In this document: piece by piece, positions 41,616 to 50,041 of the stretch
How the letters are laid out: each line of letters starts with the position of its first letter
How positions within the stretch are numbered: position 1 is the stretch's first letter
Position numbers and translations under genes: made by a program
NCBI RefSeq assembly: GCF_000718015.1
Contig: NZ_JODY01000011.1
Coordinates: 81,242 to 145,241 of the forward strand
Direction: 5' to 3'
Length of the DNA: 64,000 bases
Source: Streptomyces catenulae
GTDB lineage: Bacteria; Actinomycetota; Actinomycetes; Streptomycetales; Streptomycetaceae
Notes under the pieces: model-generated
The model's input: the letters and a program-made list of their open reading frames with translations, nothing else
Database searches by the model: none
What the model was told of the DNA's origin: nothing

Positions 41616-42320
41616 TCATCCCTCGTCCACGGCCGTGACCAGCACCGCCACGGCCACCGGCGGGGTACCGGCCGCGCCCGCCGCCGCGCGTACCGCCCGG
41701 GCGACCTCCACCGCCCGGTGCCCCGGGCCGGTCACCACCTGAACCAGCAGCCCGCCCGGCGTCTCCCGTACCGGCCGGGACGTACCGCCGAGCGTGGCGG
41801 CGAGCCGCACCACGCCGGGCACCGCCAGCGCCGCATCGGCCACCGGGTCCGGCACCCCCGTCTCCTGCGGGCTGAGGCCGACGCCCGGCCCCGGCGGTGT
41901 CGGGCGCTCCCGGTGCGGTGCCCCGGCGGGGTCGAGCACGCCGGTGACCTGGAGGTCCACGGACGTCACCGGCAGCCCGAGGGCCCGGTCGGCGGTCTCC
42001 AGCAGCGCGGTGCGCAGCTCCTCGGCGGTCCGGGACAGCGGGCGGTCCGGGGTGGCCGTGAGGTCCGCGGTGATCCGCAGCGGGCCGGGCGGCAGCGCGC
42101 TGGGCGGCGCCGGGGCGGGCGGGCGTGGGCCGTGGTGGTCCACGAGGCCGATCCGCAACGCGCCCAGGGACAGCCCGGGCAGCGCGGTGGCGCGGGCCCG
42201 CAGCACCCGTACCGCGGCCTCCTCGGTGATCCAGCAGCCGTCCGCCGGGGCGCCCAGCGGCAGCACCCGGCCGGTGCCCAGCTCCCGGCGCACCCGGTGC
42301 GCCCACTCCGTCGCGGCCAC
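41616..42320 (-). CDS. Hypothetical protein beside the Asp23 operon (annotated in Streptomyces as P10-family)
   Basis: 234 aa from GTG 42320; a longer frame to 42416 has non-coding character. Soluble. Two similar halves of Asp23-like flavour: RITADLTATPDRPLSRTAEELRTALLETADRALGLPVTSVDLQVTGV, and AALAVPGVVRLAATLGGTS... LLVQVVTGPGHRAVEVARAVRAAA, a repeat of a strand-helix unit. Pro-rich linkers separate them. It is divergent from and probably functionally tied to the Asp23/AmaP genes. The virus-derived family label is a nomenclature artefact. Function unknown. Confidence 0.7.
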   Translation of the reverse strand: MAATEWAHRVRRELGTGRVLPLGAPADGCWITEEAAVRVLRARATALPGLSLGALRIGLVDHHGPRPPAPAPPSALPPGPLRITADLTATPDRPLSRTAEELRTALLETADRALGLPVTSVDLQVTGVLDPAGAPHRERPTPPGPGVGLSPQETGVPDPVADAALAVPGVVRLAATLGGTSRPVRETPGGLLVQVVTGPGHRAVEVARAVRAAAGAAGTPPVAVAVLVTAVDEG

Positions 42321-42509
42321 CGCATCGCCCCCAGGGTCGTCGTCCGGCTGTCCTCCCAGCCTGCCGCAGCCCGGCCCGTACGGCAGGGCGGTGCGGCCGG
42401 GGGCGGCGGGGCGCAACCCGGGTGCCGCAACCGGCCGGGCGGGCTCGGGCGGACGCCCCTAGCGTGGTGAGGAGCGGTGACGTCTCCCCTCGGAAAGGGA
42501 CGATCGGCG

Positions 42510-42998
42510 ATGGCGGACGAACAGTGGAACCGGAGCGACCCCACCCTGAGCGGGGCATCCGAAGCGAAGGCCCAGAGCGGTAAACGGGGCGGGGGTGATC
42601 CCGCCTCCCGTGGGCGGACCACCATCGCCGACGGCGTCGTGGAGAAGATCGCCGGGCTCGCCGCCCGGGACGTGGTGGGCGTCCACGCCATGGGCAGCGG
42701 CCTTGCCCGCACCCTCGGCGCGGTCCGTGACCGGGTGCCCGGCGGCTCCCGCTCCGCGCCCGTCGCCCGCGGCGTGAAGGCCGAGGTCGGCGAGGTGCAG
42801 ACGGCGCTCGACCTGGAGATCGTGGTCGAGTACGGCGTCTCCATCGCCGAGGTGGCCCGCGACGTACGGGAGAACGTGATCTCCGCCGTGGAGCGGATGA
42901 CCAGCCTGGAGGTCGTCGAGGTCAACATCGCGGTCAGCGACGTCAAGCTGCCCGACGAGGAGGACGAGGACGAGGAGCCGGAGACCCGGCTCCAGTAG
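42510..42998 (+). CDS. Asp23/Gls24 family envelope-stress protein
   Basis: 162 aa. Polar N-terminus (~35 aa), then the Asp23 core: RTTIADGVVEKIAGLAARDVVGVHAMG, VKAEVGEVQTALDLEIVVEYGVSIAEVARDVRENVISAVERMTSLEVVEVNIAVSDV, ending in an acidic DEEDEDEEPE tail. In Firmicutes Asp23 is membrane-tethered by AmaP and linked to cell-wall stress. Start ATG 42510 with GGAAAGGG upstream; GTG 42477 is a less likely alternative. First gene of a five-gene plus-strand operon that includes an AmaP-like anchor. Confidence 0.9.
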   Translation: MADEQWNRSDPTLSGASEAKAQSGKRGGGDPASRGRTTIADGVVEKIAGLAARDVVGVHAMGSGLARTLGAVRDRVPGGSRSAPVARGVKAEVGEVQTALDLEIVVEYGVSIAEVARDVRENVISAVERMTSLEVVEVNIAVSDVKLPDEEDEDEEPETRLQ

Positions 42999-43051
42999 AC
43001 GGATGTGACCGGCGGCGGCTTCGGCCGGAGCGGGCAGCGAAGGAGCGCACG

Positions 43052-43243
43052 ATGAGCATGGCCGTGGTCGGTCTTCTGGCCGGTATGGCGCTGGGCTTCG
43101 CCGGGTACTTCGGCGGCTTCGGGGCGTTCGTCCTGGTGGCGGCGCTGGGCGCGATCGGGTTCGTCGTCGGACGGTTCCTCGACGGGGACCTGGAGGCCGG
43201 GGACTTCTTCCGGCCCCGGGCCCGCGACGACCGGCGGCGGTGA
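43052..43243 (+). CDS. Small membrane protein of the Asp23 operon (DUF2273-like)
   Basis: 63 aa, two closely spaced hydrophobic helices (about 3-19 and 23-43; VVGLLAGMALGFAGYFGGFGAFVLVAALGAIGFVVG) and a charged tail FRPRARDDRRR. Small proteins of this form recur between asp23 genes and may help dock them at the membrane. AAGGAG ribosome site. Its 3' end overlaps the next gene by 4 bp (GTGA). Confidence 0.85.
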   Translation: MSMAVVGLLAGMALGFAGYFGGFGAFVLVAALGAIGFVVGRFLDGDLEAGDFFRPRARDDRRR

Positions 43244-43641
43244 GCGTGGCGACGGCAGCGACGGCGCCCGGCGCGGCGGCCGTCGCCGAGGTGGCGCCGG
43301 GGGAGCGGGGCGCCACCCGCGTCGCGGACCGGGTGGTCGCGAAGATCGCCGCGGCGGCGGCCCGCGAGGCGCTGCGCGCCGCGGCCGACGGCGCCCGCAC
43401 CGGCGCCCATGCGACCGTCACTGTCCGGCGGCGGGACGGACGGCTGCCGTTCGGCGAGGCCCATGTGCAGGTCACCGTCGAACTGGGCTACCCCGCCGCG
43501 ATCGGCGCCCGCTGCGGTGAGGTACGCCGCCAGGTCACCGCCCGGGTGAAGGAGCTGGCCGGGATGACGGTGTCCGAGGTGGCGGTCGAGGTGGAGCGGC
43601 TGCACTCGCCGCGCGCCCGGGACCGGGAACGCGTGCGATGA
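43240..43641 (+). CDS. Second Asp23/Gls24 family protein
   Basis: 133 aa from GTG 43240. Core motif TRVADRVVAKIAAAAAREALR and HVQVTVELGYPAAIGARCGEVRRQVTARVKELAGMTVSEVAVEVERL matches Asp23, shorter than the first copy and without the acidic tail; the region between is basic. Starts within the previous gene's stop (GTGA) and its own stop overlaps the next start (ATGA), so translation is coupled throughout. Confidence 0.85.
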   Translation: MSVATAATAPGAAAVAEVAPGERGATRVADRVVAKIAAAAAREALRAAADGARTGAHATVTVRRRDGRLPFGEAHVQVTVELGYPAAIGARCGEVRRQVTARVKELAGMTVSEVAVEVERLHSPRARDRERVR

Positions 43642-44246
43642 GCGACGACACCCGCACCACGGTGACCCCGGCGGAGGACCCCGCCCCCGCCCCTGGCGCC
43701 CACGGCCGGGCGCGCCGCTTCTGGTCCGGCCGCCGCCTCCCGTCCGCCCTGGTGGCGCTGGTCGCACTGGCCGGGACGGGGCTGCTGCTCTACGACGTGG
43801 CGGCGGTCCGCGCCGACCGGCCCGCGATGGCCTGGCGCCGCCGCCTCGCCGACGAACTGGCCACCCGGCCGCTCCACGACCCCTGGGTGCTGGGCGCCGC
43901 CGCGGCGGCGATGGCGATCGGCCTGTGGCTGCTGGTGCTGGCGCTCACCCCCGGGCTGCGCAGGGTGCTGCCGATGCGGCGCGCCACACCGGACGTCCGG
44001 GCCGGACTCGACCGGGCGGCCGCCGCACTGGTGCTGCGGGACCGGGCGATGGAGGTGTCCGGCGTGCAGTCCGTGAAGGTGTCGGCCGGGCGCCGCAGGG
44101 TGAAGGTGGCGGCCGTCTCGCACTTCCGGGAGCCGGAGCGGGTACGGGCCGATCTCGACGCGGTGGTCGCCAAGGGGATGCACGGGCTGGGGCTGGCCCG
44201 GCCGTTGCGGCGTACGGTCCGGGTGCGCCGCCCGAAGAAGAGGTGA
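43638..44246 (+). CDS. Two-helix membrane protein (DUF6286-type) of the Asp23 operon
   Basis: 202 aa. Membrane segments at about 34-53 (LPSALVALVALAGTGLLLYDV) and 85-106 (WVLGAAAAAMAIGLWLLVLAL), followed by a ~95-residue cytoplasmic domain with VSGVQSVKVSAGRRRVKVAAVSHF, again an Asp23-like strand-helix arrangement, ending in a basic RRTVRVRRPKKR tail. ATGA overlap with the preceding gene. Likely a membrane partner of the Asp23 proteins. Confidence 0.85.
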   Translation: MSDDTRTTVTPAEDPAPAPGAHGRARRFWSGRRLPSALVALVALAGTGLLLYDVAAVRADRPAMAWRRRLADELATRPLHDPWVLGAAAAAMAIGLWLLVLALTPGLRRVLPMRRATPDVRAGLDRAAAALVLRDRAMEVSGVQSVKVSAGRRRVKVAAVSHFREPERVRADLDAVVAKGMHGLGLARPLRRTVRVRRPKKR

Positions 44247-44252
44247 GCGAGG

Positions 44253-44858
44253 ATGCGCAGGGTCCGGCGCGGCGTCAACCGCGTACTGCTGGGGCTGACC
44301 GGCGCGGCGTTGCTGGGCGGCGGCGCCGCGGTGCTGACGGCCGGTCTCGGACTGCCGTCGGCGTGGCACTTCAGGCTGCCCGACGGCTGGCCCTGGACGC
44401 GTACCGACGGGGTGCTGCTGTCCGCGGCGGACCGCACCCGCTTCACCGACCGCGGCTGGTGGTGGCCGGTGGTGATCGCCGGGCTCGCCGTCGTGGTGCT
44501 GCTGCTCCTGTGGTGGCTGCTGGCGCAGCTCCGGCGGCGCAGGCTGGGGCAGTTGCTGGTGGACAGCGGGGACGGGGAGGGCGCGGCGGTGCGCGGCCGG
44601 GCGCTGGAGGACGCGGTGGCGGTGGAGGCCGGGGCGTTGGACGGGGTGGAGCGGGCGGACGCGCTGCTGTCCGGCCGCCGGAGCGCCCCGCAGCTGCGTG
44701 CCGTGGTGGCGCTCGCCCCGCACGCCGAGCCCGGCGCCGTACTGCTGCGGCTGTCGGACGGCGCGGTGGCGGACGCCCGTACCTCCACGGGGCTGGCGCG
44801 GCTGCCCGCCGAGGTCCGGCTGCGGGTGGTGCGGCACCGGGCGGAGCGGGTGAGCTGA
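44253..44858 (+). CDS. amaP: AmaP-like alkaline-shock membrane anchor protein
   Basis: 201 aa. Two membrane helices (about 10-33 and 69-91: VVIAGLAVVVLLLLWWLLAQL) with a short extracytoplasmic loop, and a cytoplasmic C-terminal domain with RGRALEDAVAVEAGALDGVERADALLSG and AELRLRV-like closing strand. This layout equals AmaP, which holds Asp23 at the membrane in Staphylococcus. Last gene of the operon, 6 bp after the preceding gene, ended by a hairpin at 44869-44900. Confidence 0.8.
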   Translation: MRRVRRGVNRVLLGLTGAALLGGGAAVLTAGLGLPSAWHFRLPDGWPWTRTDGVLLSAADRTRFTDRGWWWPVVIAGLAVVVLLLLWWLLAQLRRRRLGQLLVDSGDGEGAAVRGRALEDAVAVEAGALDGVERADALLSGRRSAPQLRAVVALAPHAEPGAVLLRLSDGAVADARTSTGLARLPAEVRLRVVRHRAERVS

Positions 44859-44868
44859 GGCGGGCGTA

Positions 44869-44900
44869 CGGGGCGGGCCGGTGCCGCCCGGCTCGCCCCG
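44869..44900. terminator. Bidirectional hairpin terminator
   Basis: CGGGGCG (44869-44875) pairs with CGCCCCG (44894-44900), extended inward by GGCC-rich pairing; between convergent genes. Confidence 0.45.
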
Positions 44901-44913
44901 CGTCGTCGCACCG

Positions 44914-45669
44914 TCAGAAGCCCCGCCGGGCCCCGCCGTCCACCGGCACCATCACGCCGGTCAGGTACGACGCGGCGGGGGAGAGCAGGAACGCCGCGGT
45001 GCGGCCGAACTCGTCGGGCTCGCCGTAGCGGCCCAGCGGGATCGTCGCGCAGTTACGGGCGCGGCTCGCCCCGGGGTCGCCGGAGGCCGCGTCGAGCTGG
45101 GTCATCCGGTCGGTGGCGATCCGCCCGGGCAGCACGCCGACGACCCGGATGCCGCGCGGCCCGACCTCGTCGGCGAGCGACTTGGCGAACCCGGCGAGCC
45201 CGGGGCGCAGCCCGTTGGAGATCGTCAGCCCGCCGATCGGCTCGTGCACCGAACCGGAGAGCACGAAGCCGATGACGCCGCCCTCGCCCAGCTCGGCGGC
45301 GACCGCGCGGGCCAGCCGGACCGCGCCGAGGAAGACGGTCTCGAAGCCTTCGCGCCACTGGTCGTCGGTGAGAGCGGCGGAGACGCCGGGCGGCGGGCCG
45401 CCGACGCTGATGAGGATGCCGTCGAGGCGTCCGAAGTGCTCGCGGGCGGTGGCGATCAGCCGCTCGGGCGTTTCCGGGTCGGCGTTGTCGGCGGCGACGC
45501 CCACGGCCCCCTCGCCCAGTCCGGCGGCGGCTGCCGCTGCGCTCTCCGCGGTGCGGCCGGTCAGCACGACGCGCGCGCCGTCGGCGGTCAGCGCCCGGGC
45601 GGTGGCGAGGCCGAGTCCGCGGGTGGCTCCGGTGACGAGATACGTCCGGTCGGTGAGTCCAAGATCCAT
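44914..45669 (-). CDS. Atypical short-chain dehydrogenase/reductase lacking YxxxK
   Basis: 251 aa Rossmann SDR: cofactor loop VTGATRGLGLATA, DNADPE acidic segment, LISVGGPPPG in place of NNAG, FVLSGSVHEPIGGL with the usual Ser, and the C-terminal PVDGGARRGF. Where YAASKAG should stand it reads ISNGLRPGLAGFAKSLADE, so the catalytic Tyr and Lys are missing. This subclass exists in other bacteria annotated as FabG homologues; the residues that replace the dyad are unknown. Lies 4 bp after the GH15 gene and so is co-transcribed with it. Confidence 0.85.
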   Translation of the reverse strand: MDLGLTDRTYLVTGATRGLGLATARALTADGARVVLTGRTAESAAAAAAGLGEGAVGVAADNADPETPERLIATAREHFGRLDGILISVGGPPPGVSAALTDDQWREGFETVFLGAVRLARAVAAELGEGGVIGFVLSGSVHEPIGGLTISNGLRPGLAGFAKSLADEVGPRGIRVVGVLPGRIATDRMTQLDAASGDPGASRARNCATIPLGRYGEPDEFGRTAAFLLSPAASYLTGVMVPVDGGARRGF

Positions 45670-45673
45670 GGCC

Positions 45674-47458
45674 CTAGTCTGCCCCGGTCTCGTCGAAGAG
45701 GGTGAAGGCGGTTCCGACCAGGCCGATGTGGCTGAACGCCTGCGGGAAGTTGCCGAGTTGCCGGCCGCCCGCCGGGTCGTACTCCTCGGCGAGCAGCCCG
45801 ACGTCGTTGCGGAGCGCGAGGAGGCGGGAGAAGAGGTCGCGGGCCTCGCGCGGGCGGCCCGTCAGATGGAGCGCCTCGGCGAGCCAGAACGAGCAGGCGA
45901 GGAACGCGCCCTCGTCGCCGGGGAGCCCGTCGACCGCGCTGTCGCCGGTGGCGTAGCGGCGCACCAGCCCGTCCTGGGTGAGCGAGGCGCGGACCGCGTC
46001 GACGGTGCCGACGACGCGGGGGTCGTCGCCGGGCAGGAAGCCGAGGCGGGGCAGGAGGAGGGTCGCGGCGTCCAGCGCGGTGGAGCCGTAGAACTGGGTG
46101 AAGGTGGCGCGCGTGGCGTCGTAGCCGCGTTCGCAGACCTCGCGGTGGATGGTGTCCCGCAGCTCCCGCCAGCGCCGCAGGTCGCCGCGGGCCCCGGGGA
46201 CGGCTTCGAGGGTGCGGACCGCGCGGTCGACCGCCACCCAGGCCATGACCTTGGAGTGGACGAAGTGGCGGCGCGGACCGCGGATCTCCCACAGGCCCTC
46301 GTCCGGGTCGCGCCAGGTGGTGGCGAGGTACTCCACCAGCTGCCGCTGGATGTTCCAGGCGTGCGGCTGGGAGGGCAGTCCGGCGACGCGGGCGCCGTGG
46401 AAGGCGTCCAGCACCTCGCCGTAGACGTCGAGCTGCCGCTGGTCGACGGCGGCGTTGCCGAGCCGGACGGGGGCGGAGGCGCCGAACCCGGACAGCCAGG
46501 GCAGTTCCGCCTCCGGCAGCCGCCGCTCGCCCGCGACGCCGTACATGATCTGCAGGTCCTCGGGGGCACCGGCGACCGCGCGCAGCAGCCAGTCCCGCCA
46601 GGCGGCCGCCTCGTCGAGATAGCCCGCGCCGATCAGGGAGGTGAGGGTCAGCGAGGCGTCGCGCAGCCAGCAGTAGCGGTAGTCCCAGTTGCGGACCGAG
46701 CCGAGCGCCTCGGGCAGCGAGGTGGTGGGCGCGGCGACGATGCCGCCGGTGGGGGCGTACGTCAGCGCCTTGAGGACGATCAGCGACCGGACGACGGCGT
46801 CGCGGTGCGGGCCGGTGTAGCGGCACCGCGCCGACCACGCGTGCCAGTCGTCGAGGGTGCAGTCGAGGGCGTCGTACGGGTCGATGATCCGCGGGCGCGG
46901 GCGGTGCGAGGGGTGCCAGGTGAGGACGGAGGCGTACCGCTCGCCGGGGGCGACGGTGAACTCCGAGCGGGTGCTGAAGTCCTTGCCGTACGTGGTGACC
47001 TGGGGTTCGGTGCGCAGCCAGACGGCGTCCGGCCCGGCGACCGCGGCCCGGCAGCCCTCGGCGCGGCGCATCCACGGCACCACCCGGCCGTAGTCGAACC
47101 GCAGCCGCAGCACCCCGCGCATCGGGACGCGGCCGGTCAGCCCCTCGACGATGCGGACGACCTCGGGGGCGCGGTCGCGCTGCGGCATGAAGTCGGTGAC
47201 CTTGACGCAGCCGTCGGGGGTGTCCCAGACGGTGTCGAGGACGAGGGAGTCGCCGCGGTAGGAGCGGGTGGCGCGGGCGTCGGGGTGGACGGGTGCCATC
47301 CGCCAGTGGCCGTTGTCCCGGTCGCCGAGGAGGGCGGCGAAGCAGGCGCCGGAGTCGAAGCGCGGCAGACAGAGCCAGTCGATCGACCCGTCGCGGCCGA
47401 CGAGCGCGGCGGTCTGCAGATCGCCGATGAGCGCGTAGTCCTCGATGCGTGGGGGCAC
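45674..47458 (-). CDS. Glycoside hydrolase family 15 protein (glucoamylase/trehalase type)
   Basis: 594 aa. N-terminal beta-sandwich beginning PPRIEDYALIGDLQTAALVGRDGSIDWLCLPRFDSGACFAALLGD, then an (alpha/alpha)6 barrel with PTTSLPEALGSVRNWDYRYCWLRDASLTL and catalytic-region AEEYDPAGGRQLGNFPQAFSHIGLV. No signal peptide, so cytosolic, consistent with the actinobacterial GH15 trehalases and glucoamylases that act on trehalose or short maltodextrins. GTG start 47458 (GGGAAGG upstream). 29 bp after the SURF1 gene in a minus-strand operon. Confidence 0.9.
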   Translation of the reverse strand: MPPRIEDYALIGDLQTAALVGRDGSIDWLCLPRFDSGACFAALLGDRDNGHWRMAPVHPDARATRSYRGDSLVLDTVWDTPDGCVKVTDFMPQRDRAPEVVRIVEGLTGRVPMRGVLRLRFDYGRVVPWMRRAEGCRAAVAGPDAVWLRTEPQVTTYGKDFSTRSEFTVAPGERYASVLTWHPSHRPRPRIIDPYDALDCTLDDWHAWSARCRYTGPHRDAVVRSLIVLKALTYAPTGGIVAAPTTSLPEALGSVRNWDYRYCWLRDASLTLTSLIGAGYLDEAAAWRDWLLRAVAGAPEDLQIMYGVAGERRLPEAELPWLSGFGASAPVRLGNAAVDQRQLDVYGEVLDAFHGARVAGLPSQPHAWNIQRQLVEYLATTWRDPDEGLWEIRGPRRHFVHSKVMAWVAVDRAVRTLEAVPGARGDLRRWRELRDTIHREVCERGYDATRATFTQFYGSTALDAATLLLPRLGFLPGDDPRVVGTVDAVRASLTQDGLVRRYATGDSAVDGLPGDEGAFLACSFWLAEALHLTGRPREARDLFSRLLALRNDVGLLAEEYDPAGGRQLGNFPQAFSHIGLVGTAFTLFDETGAD

Positions 47459-47487
47459 CCAGCGGGCCTTCCCGCCGGGCGGCGGCG

Positions 47488-48360
47488 CTATTCGGGGGTG
47501 GCGGCCGTCCGGGCTACGGGGGCGTCCGCCGCACCGGCGTCGGCTTCCGCACCGGCGTCGGTCTCCGTCCCGCTGGTGTCCGGCTCCGCCGGATCCGTCC
47601 CGGCGTCCGCCGCGGCCGCCTGGTCCCGGCGCTCGCGGCGGACGAGGACGATCCAGCCGACCGGTACCGCCGCGGCGAACAGCCACCACTGCACGGCGTA
47701 CGCCATGTGCGGGCCGATGCTGTCGTGGTCCGGCTCCGGGACCAGTTCGGGCGTGTGGTGCGCGGGCTGCGGCGCGGTCTGCTCGATGTACCCGGCGAGG
47801 ACCGGGCGGTGCAGCAGCTTCGTCTGCTGGGCGCTGTTGATCAGCATGACCTGACGGTCGGGCAGGCCCTGCCGGTCCTTGATCCCGCTGCCCTCGGTGG
47901 TCTCGTCGGCCATCATCCGGCCGGTCACGGTGACCGTGCCGCGGGGGGCCGCGGGGACGTCCGGGAACTTGGTGAGGTCGTTGCCGGCCGGGATCCAGCC
48001 GCGGTTGACCAGCACCGTCCGGCCGTGGTCGAGGTCGAGCGGGGTGAGGACGTAGTAGCCGATGGTCGACTCGTCGGCGGCGGTGCGCTGGCGGACGACG
48101 ACCTCGTGCGCGGTGTCGTACGTGCCGGTGGCGGTGACCGGGCGCCACATGTCGGCGCGGGGCAGCGGGCGCCCGGGGGAGGTCAGCTCGGTGACCGGTA
48201 CCGGCTTCGTGTGGAGGCTGCGGTCGATGAGCTGGTTCTGCGCGACCCGGTGCTCATGGCGATGGAGCTGCCAGAAGCCCAGCTTGACCATGACCGGGAT
48301 CAGGACGAGGCCCACGAGGGTGAGGATCACCCACTGCCGGGACAACAGGAAGCGGTACAC
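47488..48360 (-). CDS. SURF1-family cytochrome oxidase assembly protein
   Basis: 290 aa. Two membrane helices flanking an extracytoplasmic domain: residues 8-30 (SRQWVILTLVGLVLIPVMVKLGFWQLHRH) and about 221-240 (YAVQWWLFAAAVPVGWIVLV). SURF1 signatures: GFWQLHRHEHR, VLVNRGWIPAG, and HMAYAVQWWLFA. Acts in heme insertion into cytochrome aa3 oxidase. Unusual C-terminal ~45 residues are a repetitive Ala/Asp/Glu/Thr tail. GTG start 48360; precedes GH15. Confidence 0.9.
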   Translation of the reverse strand: MYRFLLSRQWVILTLVGLVLIPVMVKLGFWQLHRHEHRVAQNQLIDRSLHTKPVPVTELTSPGRPLPRADMWRPVTATGTYDTAHEVVVRQRTAADESTIGYYVLTPLDLDHGRTVLVNRGWIPAGNDLTKFPDVPAAPRGTVTVTGRMMADETTEGSGIKDRQGLPDRQVMLINSAQQTKLLHRPVLAGYIEQTAPQPAHHTPELVPEPDHDSIGPHMAYAVQWWLFAAAVPVGWIVLVRRERRDQAAAADAGTDPAEPDTSGTETDAGAEADAGAADAPVARTAATPE

Positions 48361-48426
48361 GGCCTCGACGGTACCTGGCGCGGGTACGCCCCCGAGCGGC
48401 GGGGCCGCCCGGGGCGGCGGCGCGGC

Positions 48427-48663
48427 TCAGACCCGGTCGACGATGCCCCGCTTCCCCGCGGCGCGGGCGCAGTGCGCGCCGCAGAACCACTGCCCGGCGG
48501 CCTCGACGCCCTGGCCGATGATCTGCACCCGGCAGTGCTCGCAGATCGGGGCCATGCGGTGGATGGCGCAGGAGAAGGAGTCGAAGACGTGCCGCGCCCC
48601 GTCCCTGGTCTCCACGTAGAAGGCCAGGTCGTAGTCGTTTCCGCATACCTCGCAACGAGTCAT
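48427..48663 (-). CDS. Small zinc-ribbon protein
   Basis: 78 aa from ATG 48663 (MTRCEVCGNDYD). Four paired Cys/His clusters: CEVC, SCAIH, CEHC and CGAHC, enough for two zinc sites. Conserved in streptomycetes as a hypothetical protein; similar treble-clef proteins occur beside redox or nucleic-acid genes. In-frame ATG 48672 (MRRMTRC) is an alternative start. Between the exonuclease and SURF1 genes in one minus-strand operon. Function unknown. Confidence 0.8.
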   Translation of the reverse strand: MTRCEVCGNDYDLAFYVETRDGARHVFDSFSCAIHRMAPICEHCRVQIIGQGVEAAGQWFCGAHCARAAGKRGIVDRV

Positions 48664-48760
48664 GCGCCGCATCGTGCGGACCGCGGCGGGACGGGGCAAG
48701 ACCATCGGGGCCGGGTCGGGGGAGCGGCACCCGACCGGCGCACCGCCGACCGACGGCATG

Positions 48761-49783
48761 TCACCCGGCGGCGGGCCGGACGTCCTGGAGGAGCTGCATG
48801 AAGGCCGCCTCGTCGATGACGGTGGTGCCGAACGTGCGCGCCTTGGCGGTCTTGGAGGTCTGCGCGTCCGGGTCGTTGGTCACCAGCAGGCTGGTCAGGC
48901 GGGACAGGCTCGTCGCCACATGCAGTCCGGCCTCGATCGCGCGGTCCTCCAGCAGCTCCCGGTCGACGGAGGTGTCCCCGGAGAACGCCACCCGCATCCC
49001 CTGCACCAGCTTGCCCCCGGGCTCGTACCGCCCCGGGTTGGGATACGGGCAGGCCGGGCGCTTGCGGGCGGGGCGCCAGGAGGTGGGGCGGTAGGAGGAG
49101 GCGGCACCGGGATAGCGCCGGGGCGCCGGGGTGTCGGACCACTCGGTGAGCGGCTGGCAGGCGAGCAGCGGGAGCCGGAGGTTCTCCCGGGCGGCGCGGC
49201 GCAGGCTCGGCCGGAAGGTCTCGGCCAGCACCCGGGCGTCGTCGAGCGCGTGGTGGGCCTGCTCCTGGACCACGCCGTAGTGGGCGGCGAGGGTCTCCAG
49301 CTTGTGGTTGGCGAGCGGCAGGCCCAACTCCTTGGAGAGGGCGATGGTGCACAGCCGCCGGTTCACCGGGGCGACCGCCGTGGCGCGGGCGTACTCGCGG
49401 GCGATCATCGACCAGTCGAACATGGCGTTGTGGGCGACCAGGACGCGGCCGTCGAGGCGCCGGGACAGCTCCGGCACGATCTCCGGGAAGAGCGGGGCGT
49501 CGGCCAGCACCTCGCTGGTCAGGCCGTGGATCCAGACCGGGCCGGGGTCGCGCTCCGGGTTGACGAGGGTGTACCAGCGGTCCTGGAACTCGCCCCGGGC
49601 GTCGAGCTGGTAGACGGCGGCGGAGATGATCCGGTCGTCCCGGGCGAGGCCGGTGGTCTCGACGTCGACCACGGCGTACCCCTCGGGGTAGGCGTCCGGC
49701 CAGGGGACCGGCGGGGTCTGCGGGCCCGACTGCTGCCCGATCCTCGGCGCGATCGGGTCGGCTGCTGTGTGGTCTTCGAGCAT
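48761..49783 (-). CDS. DEDDh 3'-5' exonuclease with C-terminal BRCT domain (DnaQ-like)
   Basis: 340 aa. Exonuclease domain (about 35-205): Asp40-x-Glu42 in VVDVETTGL, VAHNAMFDWSMIA (ExoII) and EQAHHALDDARVLAE (ExoIII with the catalytic His and Asp). A Pro/Arg-rich linker leads to a BRCT domain (about 260-335: GMRVAFSGDTSVDRELLEDRAIEAGLHVATSLSRLTSLLVTND). DNA polymerase III epsilon-like domain organisation; probably DNA repair or RNA/DNA trimming. Start ATG 49783 with AGGGACC upstream; an extension to 49915 has non-coding character. Confidence 0.9.
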   Translation of the reverse strand: MLEDHTAADPIAPRIGQQSGPQTPPVPWPDAYPEGYAVVDVETTGLARDDRIISAAVYQLDARGEFQDRWYTLVNPERDPGPVWIHGLTSEVLADAPLFPEIVPELSRRLDGRVLVAHNAMFDWSMIAREYARATAVAPVNRRLCTIALSKELGLPLANHKLETLAAHYGVVQEQAHHALDDARVLAETFRPSLRRAARENLRLPLLACQPLTEWSDTPAPRRYPGAASSYRPTSWRPARKRPACPYPNPGRYEPGGKLVQGMRVAFSGDTSVDRELLEDRAIEAGLHVATSLSRLTSLLVTNDPDAQTSKTAKARTFGTTVIDEAAFMQLLQDVRPAAG

Positions 49784-50041
49784 GGTCCCTGAGGATACGG
49801 GCCGCCACTGACAGCCACCGCACCGCCGTCGCCCCGGTGGCCGGACTCCGTCCGTCGGCGCGGGCGGCCCGTCAACGGCGGCCACCACGAAGGAAAACGG
49901 GCGAACCGCCATCAAGGGGGAGTTTTTCCCGAGGGTTCGTTACCGGCGGTATCCCCGGCCCGGAAACTGACACCCCGTCTCACATACTTCTCGGTAACCA
50001 CCTCTAGCCGCACCCTCCGCGCCCCGCCTATCGTGCCGGAC

